Assembly: GCA_036505635.1 (NCBI GenBank)
Contig: DASXTC010000029.1
Location: forward strand, 1-41,992
DNA from: DASXTC01 sp036505635
GTDB lineage: Bacteria > Acidobacteriota > Polarisedimenticolia > JACPZX01 > DASXTC01
DNA: 41,992 bases
Direction: 5' to 3'
Position numbers and translations under genes: made by a program. The notes under the pieces are model-generated. The model was not told the DNA's origin. It worked only from the letters and a program-made list of their open reading frames with translations, and searched no databases. Each line of letters begins with the position of its first letter. Positions within the stretch are counted from its first letter, which is position 1. Shown one piece after another: positions 34,039 through 41,992 of this stretch.

Positions 34039-35169
34039 TCATCGCAACTCGATGAGACGCCGGTCCTTCAGGCTCATGAGGATCCGCAGCGCCTCGACCT
34101 CCCCCAGCGGGCTTATATCGATGATCGACTTGAGGTCCCACGAACCGTTGATCCGGCTGATCAGGAACCCCTCCTCGGGGGTCAGCTTCTCGGTCATGAG
34201 CTCATGCATCGGCCTGACCAGCGCGGGGACCCGGCCCGGCGGGAGGTGCACGCGGTAGGCCTCCTCGCGAAAGCCCGAGCAGGCCTGGTCGTACATCCTC
34301 TTGAGATCCATGTCGCGCGGCACGGCGGCCACCGCCTGCTGCAGGAGATCCATCGCAGCCTGATAGTCCCGCCCCTCGAGCCTCTCCTTGCCCTTCATGA
34401 TGAGCAGATCCGCCGAGAGGAAAGGCCGATCGGCGGAGCCGCCGTCGCCTGACTCAGCCGTGGCGCGCTGGCGGATCTCGATGAATCCCTTCTCGAAGAA
34501 GTGGAAGAGGAGCTTGCTTACGGTGAACTCGGACGCGTGCAGCGCCAGGCAGACGTCCGCGATGGACCGCCTGCCGTCCAGGAGGTCGAGGACCGCCTTG
34601 GCCGCGGAGCGATCGGCGGGGAACCCATCGGGCAGCGCAGTGGACGTCCGCCGCAGGACGGTGCGACCCGAGCCGAGCCGGCTCCGGATGTGCCTCAGCT
34701 CGTCCACCACGGTGAGGCCCTTCAACAGAACGTCCTGCACGTCGAGGCTGATGGGAACGAAGAGCTCCTTGGGAAGCTCTCCTTCGACGAAATCGAAGTG
34801 CGCGTCGGTCCAGAGAAAGAGACTGAAGATGGTCTCCTCCGCCTTCATGATGAGGAGCCTCCTCAGCTCTTCCTCCTTGAGCGTTCCGACCATCAGGAGG
34901 ATCTTGCCGAGGAGCACGTGCGTCCTCGCCTGCGCTTCGAGCCCCTTCTTGAGATCTTCCTCGGTGATCCTCCCGTGGCTCAGGAGGAACTGGCCGAGCT
35001 GTTCGGTGGGGTCGTCGGAGGCCGAGGAGATGATGCGACCTTCCTTGAGGTAGATGCGTTTCGTGTGGCGGGCGCCCCGGACGGCGAGGGTCCCCGTCTT
35101 GTGCGCGGACCCCAGCCACTGGAGCAGGTCCGTGAGCGGCATCGTCTGAAAGGTTCCGTTGAGACCCAC
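34039..35169 (-). CDS. DUF4388 domain protein (PatA-like)
   Basis: The 376-residue product begins with the DUF4388 signature NGTFQTMPLTDLLQWLGSAHKTGTL and GRIISSASDDPTEQLGQFLLSHG. A tandem helical segment follows (about 75-150), then a winged-helix-like region near 195-240. The C-terminus has a tetratricopeptide-like helix pair (GRDYQAAMDLLQQAV near 260-275) and a second DUF4388-like or helix-rich tail. DUF4388 proteins are linked to signalling in Cyanobacteria (PatA), Deltaproteobacteria and Acidobacteria. I chose GTG at 35169, which puts NGTFQ directly after the start, with GGAGG about 10 bases upstream. The frame stays open to 35247, past the promoter-like TATATT. Confidence 0.82.
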   Translation of the reverse strand: MGLNGTFQTMPLTDLLQWLGSAHKTGTLAVRGARHTKRIYLKEGRIISSASDDPTEQLGQFLLSHGRITEEDLKKGLEAQARTHVLLGKILLMVGTLKEEELRRLLIMKAEETIFSLFLWTDAHFDFVEGELPKELFVPISLDVQDVLLKGLTVVDELRHIRSRLGSGRTVLRRTSTALPDGFPADRSAAKAVLDLLDGRRSIADVCLALHASEFTVSKLLFHFFEKGFIEIRQRATAESGDGGSADRPFLSADLLIMKGKERLEGRDYQAAMDLLQQAVAAVPRDMDLKRMYDQACSGFREEAYRVHLPPGRVPALVRPMHELMTEKLTPEEGFLISRINGSWDLKSIIDISPLGEVEALRILMSLKDRRLIELR

Positions 35170-35193
35170 GTGGCCCTCGCCTCCAGGCCGCAG

Positions 35194-35222
35194 AATATAA
35201 TGACGTTGTCCCCGGGGAGCAA
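35194..35222 (-). promoter_or_regulatory. Promoter for the DUF4388 gene
   Basis: On the minus strand TTGCTC (35222-35217), a 17-base spacer and TATATT (35199-35194) form a fair promoter 25 bases before the GTG start at 35169. It diverges from the plus-strand promoter at 35241-35270. Confidence 0.45.
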
Positions 35223-35240
35223 ACCGTCGCGGCCCGCGGT

Positions 35241-35270
35241 TTGACACTCATCGGGAGGCTCGCCGATAAT
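35241..35270 (+). promoter_or_regulatory. Strong promoter for the DUF296 gene, close to the start codon
   Basis: A perfect TTGACA (35241-35246), an 18-base spacer and GATAAT (35265-35270, five of six) form the best promoter match in the window. The ATG at 35279 is only 8 bases beyond the -10, so the transcript would start at or within a base or two of the start codon and be leaderless. Confidence 0.6.
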
Positions 35271-35278
35271 CACGGGCC

Positions 35279-35719
35279 ATGGGATACAGGAGAATGAAGG
35301 CGGTGGGCGCCGCCCGCGATCTCATCGTCGCGCGTCTGGTGGCCGGCGATGAGGTGATCGCCGCGCTCCAGGGCCTGGCGAAAAAGGAGGCGATCCCCTC
35401 GGCGTCGGTCACGGGGCTGGGCGCGATCAGGGAGGTCACCCTCGCCTTCTACGACCGAATCGCGCGGGAGTATGTCGAGAAACGACTCACCGAGGACCTC
35501 GAGGTCGCCTCGATGGTGGGCAACATCGCGTGGCTGGGGGACGAGCCGATCGTCCACCTGCACGGAGTCGTCTCCCGCCGGGACGCCACGACCGCGGCGG
35601 GGCACATCATGCGCGCGGTCGTCTCGGTGACGCTCGAGGTGATGCTGGTCATCCATCCGGTGAGGCTGGCGAGACGGGCCGACCCGGACATAGGCCTCAA
35701 CCTGCTCGACCTGCCCTGA
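35279..35719 (+). CDS. PPC/DUF296 domain protein
   Basis: The 146-residue product is a single PPC (DUF296) domain: LVAGDEVIAALQGLAKKEAIPSA, SVTGLGAIREVTLAFYD, GNIAWLGDEPIVHLHGVVSRRD and GHIMRAVVSVTLEVML. The HLHGVVS stretch is the family's conserved core. Prokaryotic members form trimers and their function is not well known; plant relatives bind DNA through AT-hooks, which this protein lacks. A second in-frame ATG at 35294 has AGGAG only 1 base upstream, too close to work, so the start at 35279 is kept. It converges on the dehydrogenase gene with 9 bases between. Confidence 0.88.
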   Translation: MGYRRMKAVGAARDLIVARLVAGDEVIAALQGLAKKEAIPSASVTGLGAIREVTLAFYDRIAREYVEKRLTEDLEVASMVGNIAWLGDEPIVHLHGVVSRRDATTAAGHIMRAVVSVTLEVMLVIHPVRLARRADPDIGLNLLDLP

Positions 35720-35728
35720 CGGCCGCCC

Positions 35729-36898
35729 TCAGAAGAACGCCGGCAGACCCGTGAGCTTCTCACCCACGACCAGCACGTGGATGTCGTGAGTCCCCTCGTA
35801 GGTCTTCACCGCCTCGAGGTTGCACATGTGCCGGCCCACGCCATATTCGTCGTGGGTGCCGTTGGCCCCCAGGATGTCCCTGCCCAGCCGCGCGCACTCG
35901 AGCGCGATGTGGACGTTGTTCATCTTGGCCATCGAGATGTGGTACGGCCTGGCCTTGCCCGCCTCCTTCATCCGGCCGAGCCTCAGGGCGAGGAGCTGGG
36001 CCTTTGTGATCTCGGTGGCCATCCAGGTCAGCTTCTGCTGGACGAGCTGGAACGAGGCGATCGGCTTGTTGAACTGGATGCGGGACTTGGAGTAGTTGAG
36101 CGCCTCGTCGAAGACGGCCTGGGCGGCTCCGATCACTCCCCAGGCAATCCCGAAACGCGCCTGCGTCAGGCACATCAGCGCCGACTTGAGGCCCTCCGTC
36201 CCAGGAAGGAGATTCTCCTCCGGGATCCGGCAATCCTGGAACGAGAGGTCCGAGGTGACCGAGGCCTTCAGCGCGAACTTGCCGTGGATGTCCTTGCTCG
36301 TGAACCCCGGCGTCCCCTTCTCCACGAGGAAGCCGCGCACCGTCCCGGTCTCATCCTTGGCCCAGACGACGGCGACGTCGGCGATCGTGCCGCTGGTGAT
36401 CCAGGCCTTGTTGCCGTTCAGGAGGAACCCCGCGCCGTCGCGTTTCGCGCGGGTCTCCATCGCGCCGGGGTCGGAGCCGTGGTCCGGCTCCGTCAGCCCG
36501 AAGCAGCCGATGAGCTCGCCCCGCGCCATGCCGGGGAGGTACTTCTCGCGCTGCCGCTCGGTTCCGAAGGTCAGGATGGGGTACATGCAGAGTGCCCCCT
36601 GAACGGAGGCGAAGGATCTGAGGCCGGAGTCCCCGCGCTCAAGCTCCTGCATGATCAGCCCGTAGGCGGTGCTGCCGAGCCCGGCGCAGCCGTACCCCTG
36701 CAGGTTGGCGCCGAGCAGCCCGAGCTGGGCCATCTTCGGGACCAGGTCTTTCGGGAAGGTGCCGGCGCGATTGTGCCTTTCTATGATCGGGACCACTTCC
36801 GCGCTCACGAAGTCACGCACGGTGTCGCGGATCATCAGCTCCTCTTCGGATAGGAGCTCGTCCATGTTGTAGTAGTCAAGCCCGGTGTAGGAAGGCAT
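35729..36898 (-). CDS. Acyl-CoA dehydrogenase, glutaryl-CoA dehydrogenase type
   Basis: The 389-residue flavoenzyme matches glutaryl-CoA dehydrogenase closely. LRSFASVQGALCMYPI carries the substrate-contacting Arg, GCFGLTEPDHGSDP and the METRAK segment follow, and the catalytic base is Glu368 in KTYEGTHDIH. GCDH oxidises and decarboxylates glutaryl-CoA to crotonyl-CoA in lysine/tryptophan and aromatic degradation. The thiolase upstream (37252-38463) could act on later products, so the two may serve one catabolic route. GAGAGG precedes the ATG by 7 bases, just outside the inverted-repeat element in the 353-base gap. Confidence 0.92.
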   Translation of the reverse strand: MPSYTGLDYYNMDELLSEEELMIRDTVRDFVSAEVVPIIERHNRAGTFPKDLVPKMAQLGLLGANLQGYGCAGLGSTAYGLIMQELERGDSGLRSFASVQGALCMYPILTFGTERQREKYLPGMARGELIGCFGLTEPDHGSDPGAMETRAKRDGAGFLLNGNKAWITSGTIADVAVVWAKDETGTVRGFLVEKGTPGFTSKDIHGKFALKASVTSDLSFQDCRIPEENLLPGTEGLKSALMCLTQARFGIAWGVIGAAQAVFDEALNYSKSRIQFNKPIASFQLVQQKLTWMATEITKAQLLALRLGRMKEAGKARPYHISMAKMNNVHIALECARLGRDILGANGTHDEYGVGRHMCNLEAVKTYEGTHDIHVLVVGEKLTGLPAFF

Positions 36899-36969
36899 CG
36901 GTGAACCTCTCAGGCGACGGGGATCGGGGGCTGAGGCAGCAATCTACCAGAGGAGCGGCCGGGGCGTCT

Positions 36970-37243
36970 AGCAGGGTGATGACAAACTCCAATAGGCCGC
37001 GTTGCGGGCGCCGCGTCGTCGGACGCGAGGAGCCCCGACGAAGGCGACCGTTGTGGTCGGTGAGGAGGGGCGACGATGCGGATGACGGCGCGACGCCGCA
37101 ACCCCCTTGGGCGGCCAGGGATTGCGGCCCCATCCTTTGTCGCTCGTCGTCAACGGCCACTCGGGCCAGCTTCCTCCTCGCTTCGCGGCTGCGGCTCGCA
37201 AGCCCTGGCCGCGCGACCTGTCGGAGTTTGTCATCACCCTGCT
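36970..37243. mobile_element. MITE-like 274-bp element with 21-bp terminal inverted repeats
   Basis: Bases 36970-36990 are the exact reverse complement of 37223-37243 (arm begins AGCAGGGTGATGAC). Inside the arms the two halves remain loosely complementary for tens of bases, so the whole block is an imperfect long palindrome. Because of this the same peptide phrase (RVMTNS-N/D-R) can be read from both strands. No protein-coding gene is credible in it. I see no target-site duplication and no transposase, so mobility is inferred from the ends alone. It fills most of the 353-base space between the thiolase stop (37252) and the dehydrogenase start (36898) and would be transcribed as a large hairpin. 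Confidence 0.6.
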
Positions 37244-37251
37244 GGATTCAT

Positions 37252-38463
37252 TCAGGCCTCCGCGGACTCGAACAGAGCCGCGATCCCCATCCCGCCCGAG
37301 ATGCACAGCGTGGCGATGCCGCGGCGGGCGCCGCGGCGGGACATCTCGTGCAGCAGGGTGACGGCCACGCGTGCGCCGGAGGCGCCGATGGGGTGCCCCA
37401 GGGCGATCGAGCCGCCGTTGACGTTGAGCCGCCCGGCGTCGAGGCCGAGGTCCCGCACGCAGGCGATCACCTGGGCGGCGAAGGCCTCGTTGAGCTCGAC
37501 GAGATCGATCTGATCGAGGGCGAGCCCGGTCTTTCCCAGGAGCGCGCGGACGGCCGGGACCGGGCCGATCCCCATGATCTCAGGAGGCACGCCGGCCGTC
37601 GCGCCGGCCACGAGGCGGAAGTAGGGGTGGATCCCTCTACGGCGCGCCTCCACCCGCGTCATGACGAGCATCGCGGCCGCACCATCGGTGATCCCCGACG
37701 AGTTGCCCGCATGCACGGTGCCCTTCTCCCGGAAGACGGGGGGCAGGGTGGCCAGCGACTCGACCGTCACGCCGTCGCGCGGGTGCTCGTCGGAGTCGAT
37801 CAGTGTGGCCTTGCCACCCCGTCCCTTCACCTCCACGGGGACGGTCTCATCGCGGAAGAGCTCCTTCCCGCGCGCGGCCTCGGCGCGGCTCTGGCTCATC
37901 GCCGCGTACCGGTCCTGCTCCTCCCGCGAGATCCCGTAACGCTGCGCGAGGTTCTCGGCGGTCTCGCCCATGACCTGCCCGCACAGGGGGCAGAGGAAGC
38001 CGTCGCGGTACATGCCGTCCACGAGCGGGGCGTCACCCAGCCTGGCGCCCCATCGCGCGACCTCGACGTAGTAGGGAACGCGGCTCATCGATTCGGTTCC
38101 GCCAGCCAGGACGATTGCGGCCTCGCCGACGCGGATCGCCTGCGCGGCCAGAAGCACGGACTTGAGGCCGGAGCCGCACGCCTTGTTGACGGTGAAGGCG
38201 GGAACGGAAGGGGGCGCGCCGGCGCGGTGGGCCACCTGTCTTGCGACGTTGGGCCCGCCTCCTGCCTGGCGCGCGCAGCCGAAGATCACCTCGCTCAGGT
38301 CGGCGGCGGGCACGCCCGCGCGCCGGAGCGTCTCGCGCGCGGCGGCGGCCCCCAGCTCCGCCGCGGTCAGCCCCGAGAGGCCACCACCGAACCTGCCGAT
38401 GGGAGTGCGGACGGCGCCGGCGACGACCACATCGTCGTCATGGGCTGAACCGGTCATCGCCAC
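37252..38463 (-). CDS. Thiolase (acetyl-CoA acetyltransferase family)
   Basis: The 403-residue product has all catalytic parts of a thiolase: nucleophile Cys96 in NKACGSGLKS, LNEAFAAQ, GHPIGASGAR with the catalytic His, and CISGGMG with the second Cys near the end. It could condense acetyl-CoA or cleave 3-ketoacyl-CoA. A CPLCG pair sits in the loop near residue 160, which I do not recall as typical. The start is GTG at 38463, with an in-frame ATG two codons on. Neither has a clear ribosome-binding site, but the preceding gene ends only 6 bases away, so coupling is likely. Confidence 0.93.
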   Translation of the reverse strand: MAMTGSAHDDDVVVAGAVRTPIGRFGGGLSGLTAAELGAAAARETLRRAGVPAADLSEVIFGCARQAGGGPNVARQVAHRAGAPPSVPAFTVNKACGSGLKSVLLAAQAIRVGEAAIVLAGGTESMSRVPYYVEVARWGARLGDAPLVDGMYRDGFLCPLCGQVMGETAENLAQRYGISREEQDRYAAMSQSRAEAARGKELFRDETVPVEVKGRGGKATLIDSDEHPRDGVTVESLATLPPVFREKGTVHAGNSSGITDGAAAMLVMTRVEARRRGIHPYFRLVAGATAGVPPEIMGIGPVPAVRALLGKTGLALDQIDLVELNEAFAAQVIACVRDLGLDAGRLNVNGGSIALGHPIGASGARVAVTLLHEMSRRGARRGIATLCISGGMGIAALFESAEA

Positions 38464-38469
38464 AAGATA

Positions 38470-40242
38470 CTACGAGGGGCCCCGCGCCGCCCGGTCGTAT
38501 CGCAGGACGCGGTCTCTGATCCTGCCGAGGAAGTCCTTCGTGATCCTCGCGGCCTCGAACTCTGCCTTGCCCGCGTGCTCGGCCACCAGGGCCCAGGCGA
38601 TCCTGGGGTCCTCCGCCGGGGCGAAGCCGATCATCAGCGCGTCGTACCCGGGCGGGTTGGTTCCCGACGTGCCGGTCTTCATGGCCGCGATCAGGCCGTC
38701 CACCGCCGCGCGCCGCGCCGTCCCCTCGGTCTGCGTCACGGCGGCCATCATGACGCGCGCGATGAGCGCGGTGGCGGCGGCGGAAAGCGGGCCGTCCGGG
38801 GCCGCGGGCGCCTCGCGCCGGTAGGACGATTCGCCGAGAATGTCGATCTTCTCCTCGATGAGGTGCGGGGCGAGCGGCGCTCCACCCCGGGCCACGCCGG
38901 CCGCGAGCAGCGCGGCTCCGATCGGAGTGATCTCGATGGAGTCGAGTCCCTCGGCGCGGCGGGCGAGCGCGAAGTTCGGATGGGCGCCGTCCTCGGCCAG
39001 CAGGGCGCCGACCTCAAACCTGAAATCGCTCCTGACCGGGGCGGGGGGCTCGGATCGATAGTCGAAGCCGTATCGCCGCAGCTCCGAGTTGAGCCGATCG
39101 CGCCCGACGAGCTGGCCCAGCCGTCCGAAGACGAGATTGCAGGAGACGGCGATCGCCTCGTCGATCGACGCGACCTTCCGGTGGGGCATCCAGTCCCTGA
39201 AGGGGAGTCCGTCGATGGCGATCCATCCCGGGCAGGCGAACGGGAAGATCCCGCCGACATCCACGCCACCACGCAGCGCGGCCGACAACGTGAGCACCTT
39301 GAGGATCGATCCCGGCTCGTACGTCCTGGCAAGCGCTAGGGGCGCGGGCCCGCCAGGGGCGGGGAGGCTCGCCGGCCGGGAGGCGGCCGCCAGCAGCCCG
39401 CCGTCGCGCACGTCCAGGACGACCAGGGCCCCCGTTCGCGCGCCCAGCGCCGCCGCGGCCGCGCGCTGGATCTCCAGGTCGAGCGCCAGGCGCACGCGGC
39501 CGGCCTGGTCGGCAGCCTCGAGACGGGGGCCCCAGGGGCCGTCCAGCAGGCCCGAAAGCGAGGGGTCCGCCAGCCAACTGCGGCCGGAGGCGAGATCGAT
39601 CCCGACGAGAGGGAGGCCATTCCGATCCAGCAGGTAGTCGGACCGGCCGGTGCGCCGTTTCTCCCCGATCAGGCGCCGCTGCGCTCCGGCGCGCTGCGCG
39701 AGATCGGTCCCGGCGGCCCCCGCGGCCGCCGCGAGGTGCCTTTCTGCGTCATCGAGGCGATTGAGCCCGTTCTCCGCGACGCCGAGATAGAAGAGGGTGG
39801 AGAGGTCCTCACGGATCCTCGCGCGGTGGTCCGCGTAGACGCGCGCCGGCTCGAGGCGCCCCTCATGGAGGAAGCCCCGCAGCACCCTCTCCTCTCCGAA
39901 GGCGGCAGGATGAAAGAACCCTCGCCTCGCGGCGGCGAGATGCGCGGCGGCCTCGTCGATCCGACCCCGGGCCAGATCGACAACTCCGAGGGCATCCTGC
40001 ACGCGCCCCCGGCGCACGTGCCAGAAGGCCGCGTCGGACAGGATCACGTGCGCCTCCTCCAGCCGGCCGGCACGCCATGCGGCCTCGGCGCTGCCGACGC
40101 GGTGGCCGGTCCAGGCCCACAGCGATACGTAGAGCGCCGCCGCGAGAATCGCGACCCGGACGACCCACGCCGCGGACCGGAACTCCGGCCTTCCGGCGTG
40201 GCCCGCGGGGCGCCGGTCGAGCCTGCGACGGATGGGGCTCAC
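38470..40242 (-). CDS. Penicillin-binding protein transpeptidase with TPR-like N-terminal region
   Basis: The 590-residue product has a short cytoplasmic tail, one membrane helix (about 26-46), a periplasmic Ala-rich helical region (50-190) with TPR-like spacing (AEAAWRAGRLEEAHVIL, LGVAENGLNRLDDAERHL), and a transpeptidase domain. The active-site motifs are all present: SILK (Ser312-Lys315), SCN (Ser367-Asn369) and KTGT (Lys522). It should cross-link peptidoglycan. The usual class B pedestal/dimerisation domain is not apparent; helical repeats take its place. The GTG start overlaps the SAM hydrolase stop by 4 nt and it ends 6 nt before the thiolase. Confidence 0.88.
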   Translation of the reverse strand: MSPIRRRLDRRPAGHAGRPEFRSAAWVVRVAILAAALYVSLWAWTGHRVGSAEAAWRAGRLEEAHVILSDAAFWHVRRGRVQDALGVVDLARGRIDEAAAHLAAARRGFFHPAAFGEERVLRGFLHEGRLEPARVYADHRARIREDLSTLFYLGVAENGLNRLDDAERHLAAAAGAAGTDLAQRAGAQRRLIGEKRRTGRSDYLLDRNGLPLVGIDLASGRSWLADPSLSGLLDGPWGPRLEAADQAGRVRLALDLEIQRAAAAALGARTGALVVLDVRDGGLLAAASRPASLPAPGGPAPLALARTYEPGSILKVLTLSAALRGGVDVGGIFPFACPGWIAIDGLPFRDWMPHRKVASIDEAIAVSCNLVFGRLGQLVGRDRLNSELRRYGFDYRSEPPAPVRSDFRFEVGALLAEDGAHPNFALARRAEGLDSIEITPIGAALLAAGVARGGAPLAPHLIEEKIDILGESSYRREAPAAPDGPLSAAATALIARVMMAAVTQTEGTARRAAVDGLIAAMKTGTSGTNPPGYDALMIGFAPAEDPRIAWALVAEHAGKAEFEAARITKDFLGRIRDRVLRYDRAARGPS

Positions 40243-41069
40243 TGCGCCGCTTGCTGCACGAGGATCAGGTCGATGATGTCGCCGCGGCGCACCTTCAGGA
40301 GATCCGAGGCGCGCGCCTTGTTGGCCGCGATCTCGAGAAGATCGGACGAGTTGTAGAGGAGGAATGGTGTCGCGGGGGGCGCCTCCCCGTAGGTCCGGTA
40401 GAGGCTCGTCACCCGGGTCCCGCCTGCGGCCGCGGCGAACCCGGTGGCGCCCGTCTTCTCCAGGAGGGCCAGGAGAGAGGTCCGCGTCACGTTGAGCACG
40501 ATGTTGCCGAACCGGTCGACATGGACGGCCACGGCCTTGACCAGTCCCTCCTGCATGACCTTGGGCCGGGGCAGCTCGATGCGCATGTAATCCTCGATCG
40601 GCTCTCCCATGTTGGAGGCCTCGGCGCCGCGCGCCAGGTGGGCGGCCGCGGGGCCGAAGATGTCGCGCGCGTGGAAGGTGTCGCTGACGCTGGGATGCAG
40701 ATAGTGAGTCGCCGTGATCTGATGGACGCTCAGGGCGGGCTCGACCTCGAAGACGAAGGAGAAGATCCCGTTGTCAGGTCCGACGAAGAGGTGATTATTC
40801 TCCGTGACGGCCACGATCGGCCGGCGCGCGGTCCCCACGCCGGGATCGCAGACGGCGACGTGGACGGTTCGGGAGGGGAACGCGCCGAAGGCGTTGCGCA
40901 GGACCCAGCCGGCCTCCAACACGTCGTGGGGCGGGATCTCGTGGGAGATGTCCACGATCGCGACTTGCGTGGAGATCGAGAGAATCGACGCCTTGACCGC
41001 GCCCACGTAGTGGTCGGCGCCTCCGAAGTCGGTCGTCAGGGTGATGATGGGAAGCCGCGCCTCAGGCAT
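40239..41069 (-). CDS. SAM hydroxide adenosyltransferase (DUF62 family)
   Basis: The 276-residue product matches the DUF62/PF01887 family, which hydrolyses S-adenosylmethionine to adenosine and methionine and is related to the bacterial fluorinase. TTDFGGADHYVGAVKASI lies near the start, then DISHEIPPHD, VHVAVCDPGVG, FVGPDNG, FHARDIFGPAAAHLA and VDRFGNIVLNV. The physiological role is uncertain in most bacteria. The ATG at 41069 is preferred over the TTG at 41072, with AGGAGGT about 6 bases upstream. It lies 18 bases after mgtE. Confidence 0.92.
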   Translation of the reverse strand: MPEARLPIITLTTDFGGADHYVGAVKASILSISTQVAIVDISHEIPPHDVLEAGWVLRNAFGAFPSRTVHVAVCDPGVGTARRPIVAVTENNHLFVGPDNGIFSFVFEVEPALSVHQITATHYLHPSVSDTFHARDIFGPAAAHLARGAEASNMGEPIEDYMRIELPRPKVMQEGLVKAVAVHVDRFGNIVLNVTRTSLLALLEKTGATGFAAAAGGTRVTSLYRTYGEAPPATPFLLYNSSDLLEIAANKARASDLLKVRRGDIIDLILVQQAAQ

Positions 41070-41087
41070 CAAAGCACCTCCTCGTGC

Positions 41088-41992
41088 TCATGGGCCGTTC
41101 ACCGGTACGATGATCCGCGAGATATTGAAGTAGACGACGATGCCGACAACGTCGACCAGCGACGCCACGAAGGGGGAGGACGCGACGCCCGGGTCCATCC
41201 GGCACAGTTTGAGAAGCAGAGGCAGCATGGCGCCGACCATCGAGCCGATCATCACCATGGCCACGAGCGACAGGGCCACGGCCGCCGCGATCAGGGGGCC
41301 GTTGCCCCACATCAAGGCGCGCGCGTAGCCGATGGCGCCCAGGAAGAGCCCGAGCGACGCTCCCATGCCGGCCTCACGAAAGGCGATCCGGTACCAGTCG
41401 CTCAGCCTCAGCTCGCCGACCGCGAGACTGCGGATGATCAGGGTCGCCGACTGGGAGCCGGAGTTGCCACCGGCCGATATGATCACCGGCAGGAAGAAGA
41501 TCAGGCTCAGGACCGCCTCGAGGGCCCCCTGGTAATGACGCAGGGCCGTGCCGGTCAGCAGCTCACCGACGAACAGGACCGAGAGCCACGCCCCACGCCG
41601 CCAGGCGAGCTGCCAGAAGCTGGCGCGAAGGTAGGGGATGTCGAGCGGCTCGACGGCGCCCATCCTCTGAACGTCCTCGGTGGCCTCCTCCTCCAGGACG
41701 TCGATGACGTCGTCGTGCGTCACGATGCCGACCAGCCGGCTCTCGGCATCCACGATCGGCAGCGCCAGGAAGTCATACTTCTGGATGACGCGCGCCACCT
41801 CCTCCTGGTCGGCCGAGACCGGCATGCTGATGAGCGGCTGCCGGCGTACCTCCATGATGTTCTGATCGGGGCGCGCCAGGACCAGCTCGCGCAGCGTGGT
41901 GTAGCCCAGCAGACGCCGGTCCGCGTCGGTGATGTAGACGTAGTAGATCGTCTCGCTGTCCGGGGCGATGCGACGCAGGCGGGCGAGCGCCT
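41088..41992 (-). CDS. mgtE: Magnesium transporter MgtE (N-terminus beyond window)
   Basis: The frame is open at the right edge of the window and only about 300 C-terminal residues are seen. They contain the second half of the CBS pair (IYYVYITDADRRLLGYTTL; LPIVDAESRLVGIVTHDDV), a plug-helix segment, and the five-helix pore domain. The pore motifs are ISAGGNSGSQSATLIIRSLA, GSMVGAMLPLLL, and SLVDVVGIVVYF with the pore-lining Asp. MgtE is a dimeric Mg2+ channel closed by Mg2+ bound to its cytoplasmic CBS and N domains. The N domain lies outside this window. A SAM hydrolase follows in the same direction. Confidence 0.94.
   Translation of the reverse strand, partial: ALARLRRIAPDSETIYYVYITDADRRLLGYTTLRELVLARPDQNIMEVRRQPLISMPVSADQEEVARVIQKYDFLALPIVDAESRLVGIVTHDDVIDVLEEEATEDVQRMGAVEPLDIPYLRASFWQLAWRRGAWLSVLFVGELLTGTALRHYQGALEAVLSLIFFLPVIISAGGNSGSQSATLIIRSLAVGELRLSDWYRIAFREAGMGASLGLFLGAIGYARALMWGNGPLIAAAVALSLVAMVMIGSMVGAMLPLLLKLCRMDPGVASSPFVASLVDVVGIVVYFNISRIIVPVNGP

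Noticed and set aside
36876..37306. Short open frames on both strands within the inverted-repeat element
   Set aside because: They share peptide phrases only because the element is palindromic; no start signals or domains.

Overview
This is a strongly GC-rich bacterial chromosome segment with densely packed genes. Most neighbours overlap by 1-17 nt (ATGA, GTGA or TGATG junctions) or lie a few bases apart. A Gram-negative envelope is indicated by an outer-membrane beta-barrel protein, an LpxH-like phosphoesterase and several Sec signal peptides. Gene content (EF-G-like factor, DUF4388 protein, thrombospondin type-3 surface protein with an Acidobacteria-style C-terminal module, DUF2400) suggests Acidobacteriota or an allied deep-branching phylum. 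That placement is an inference, not a proof. I saw no rRNA, tRNA, CRISPR array, prophage or transposase.

Layout. 1-1361: two small zinc-ribbon proteins separated and flanked by strong hairpins. 1362-6984 (minus): tmk, holB, a cyclophilin-like protein and a heterodimeric ABC exporter. 7120-7536 (plus): a secreted YciI-like gene broken by an in-frame TAG. 7548-14734 (minus): rimO-pgpA-ribF, a HAD phosphatase, and an EF-G-like factor overlapping asnS. 14872-15579 (minus): a secreted helix-hairpin-helix protein with a Cys-rich tail, transcribed from a promoter back-to-back with the next operon. 15731-23550 (plus): a compact surface operon of outer-membrane barrel protein, 1388-residue FG-GAP/TSP3 protein, small secreted beta-sandwich protein and GT-C-like membrane protein.

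23664-30095 (plus): DUF2400, nfo, queE, a four-helix-bundle protein, queC, queA, tgt and an LpxH-like phosphatase, linked by stop/start overlaps. It combines DNA repair with most of the queuosine pathway but has no queD. 30126-32194 (minus): NYN protein and class IV aminotransferase. 32341-33249 (plus): a CDF metal exporter. 33272-35169 (minus): a DUF4388 protein and a small secreted protein. 35279-35719 (plus): a PPC/DUF296 protein, apparently leaderless. 35729-41992 (minus): mgtE (cut by the window edge), SAM hydroxide adenosyltransferase, a TPR-bearing penicillin-binding protein, a thiolase and a glutaryl-CoA-type dehydrogenase. A 274-bp inverted-repeat element sits between the last two.

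Most of the window is housekeeping. The parts most deserving a second look are the surface operon, the amber-interrupted YciI gene, the MITE-like element and the secreted HhH/CxCxC protein. I did not find clear evidence of a wholly new defence or mobile system.
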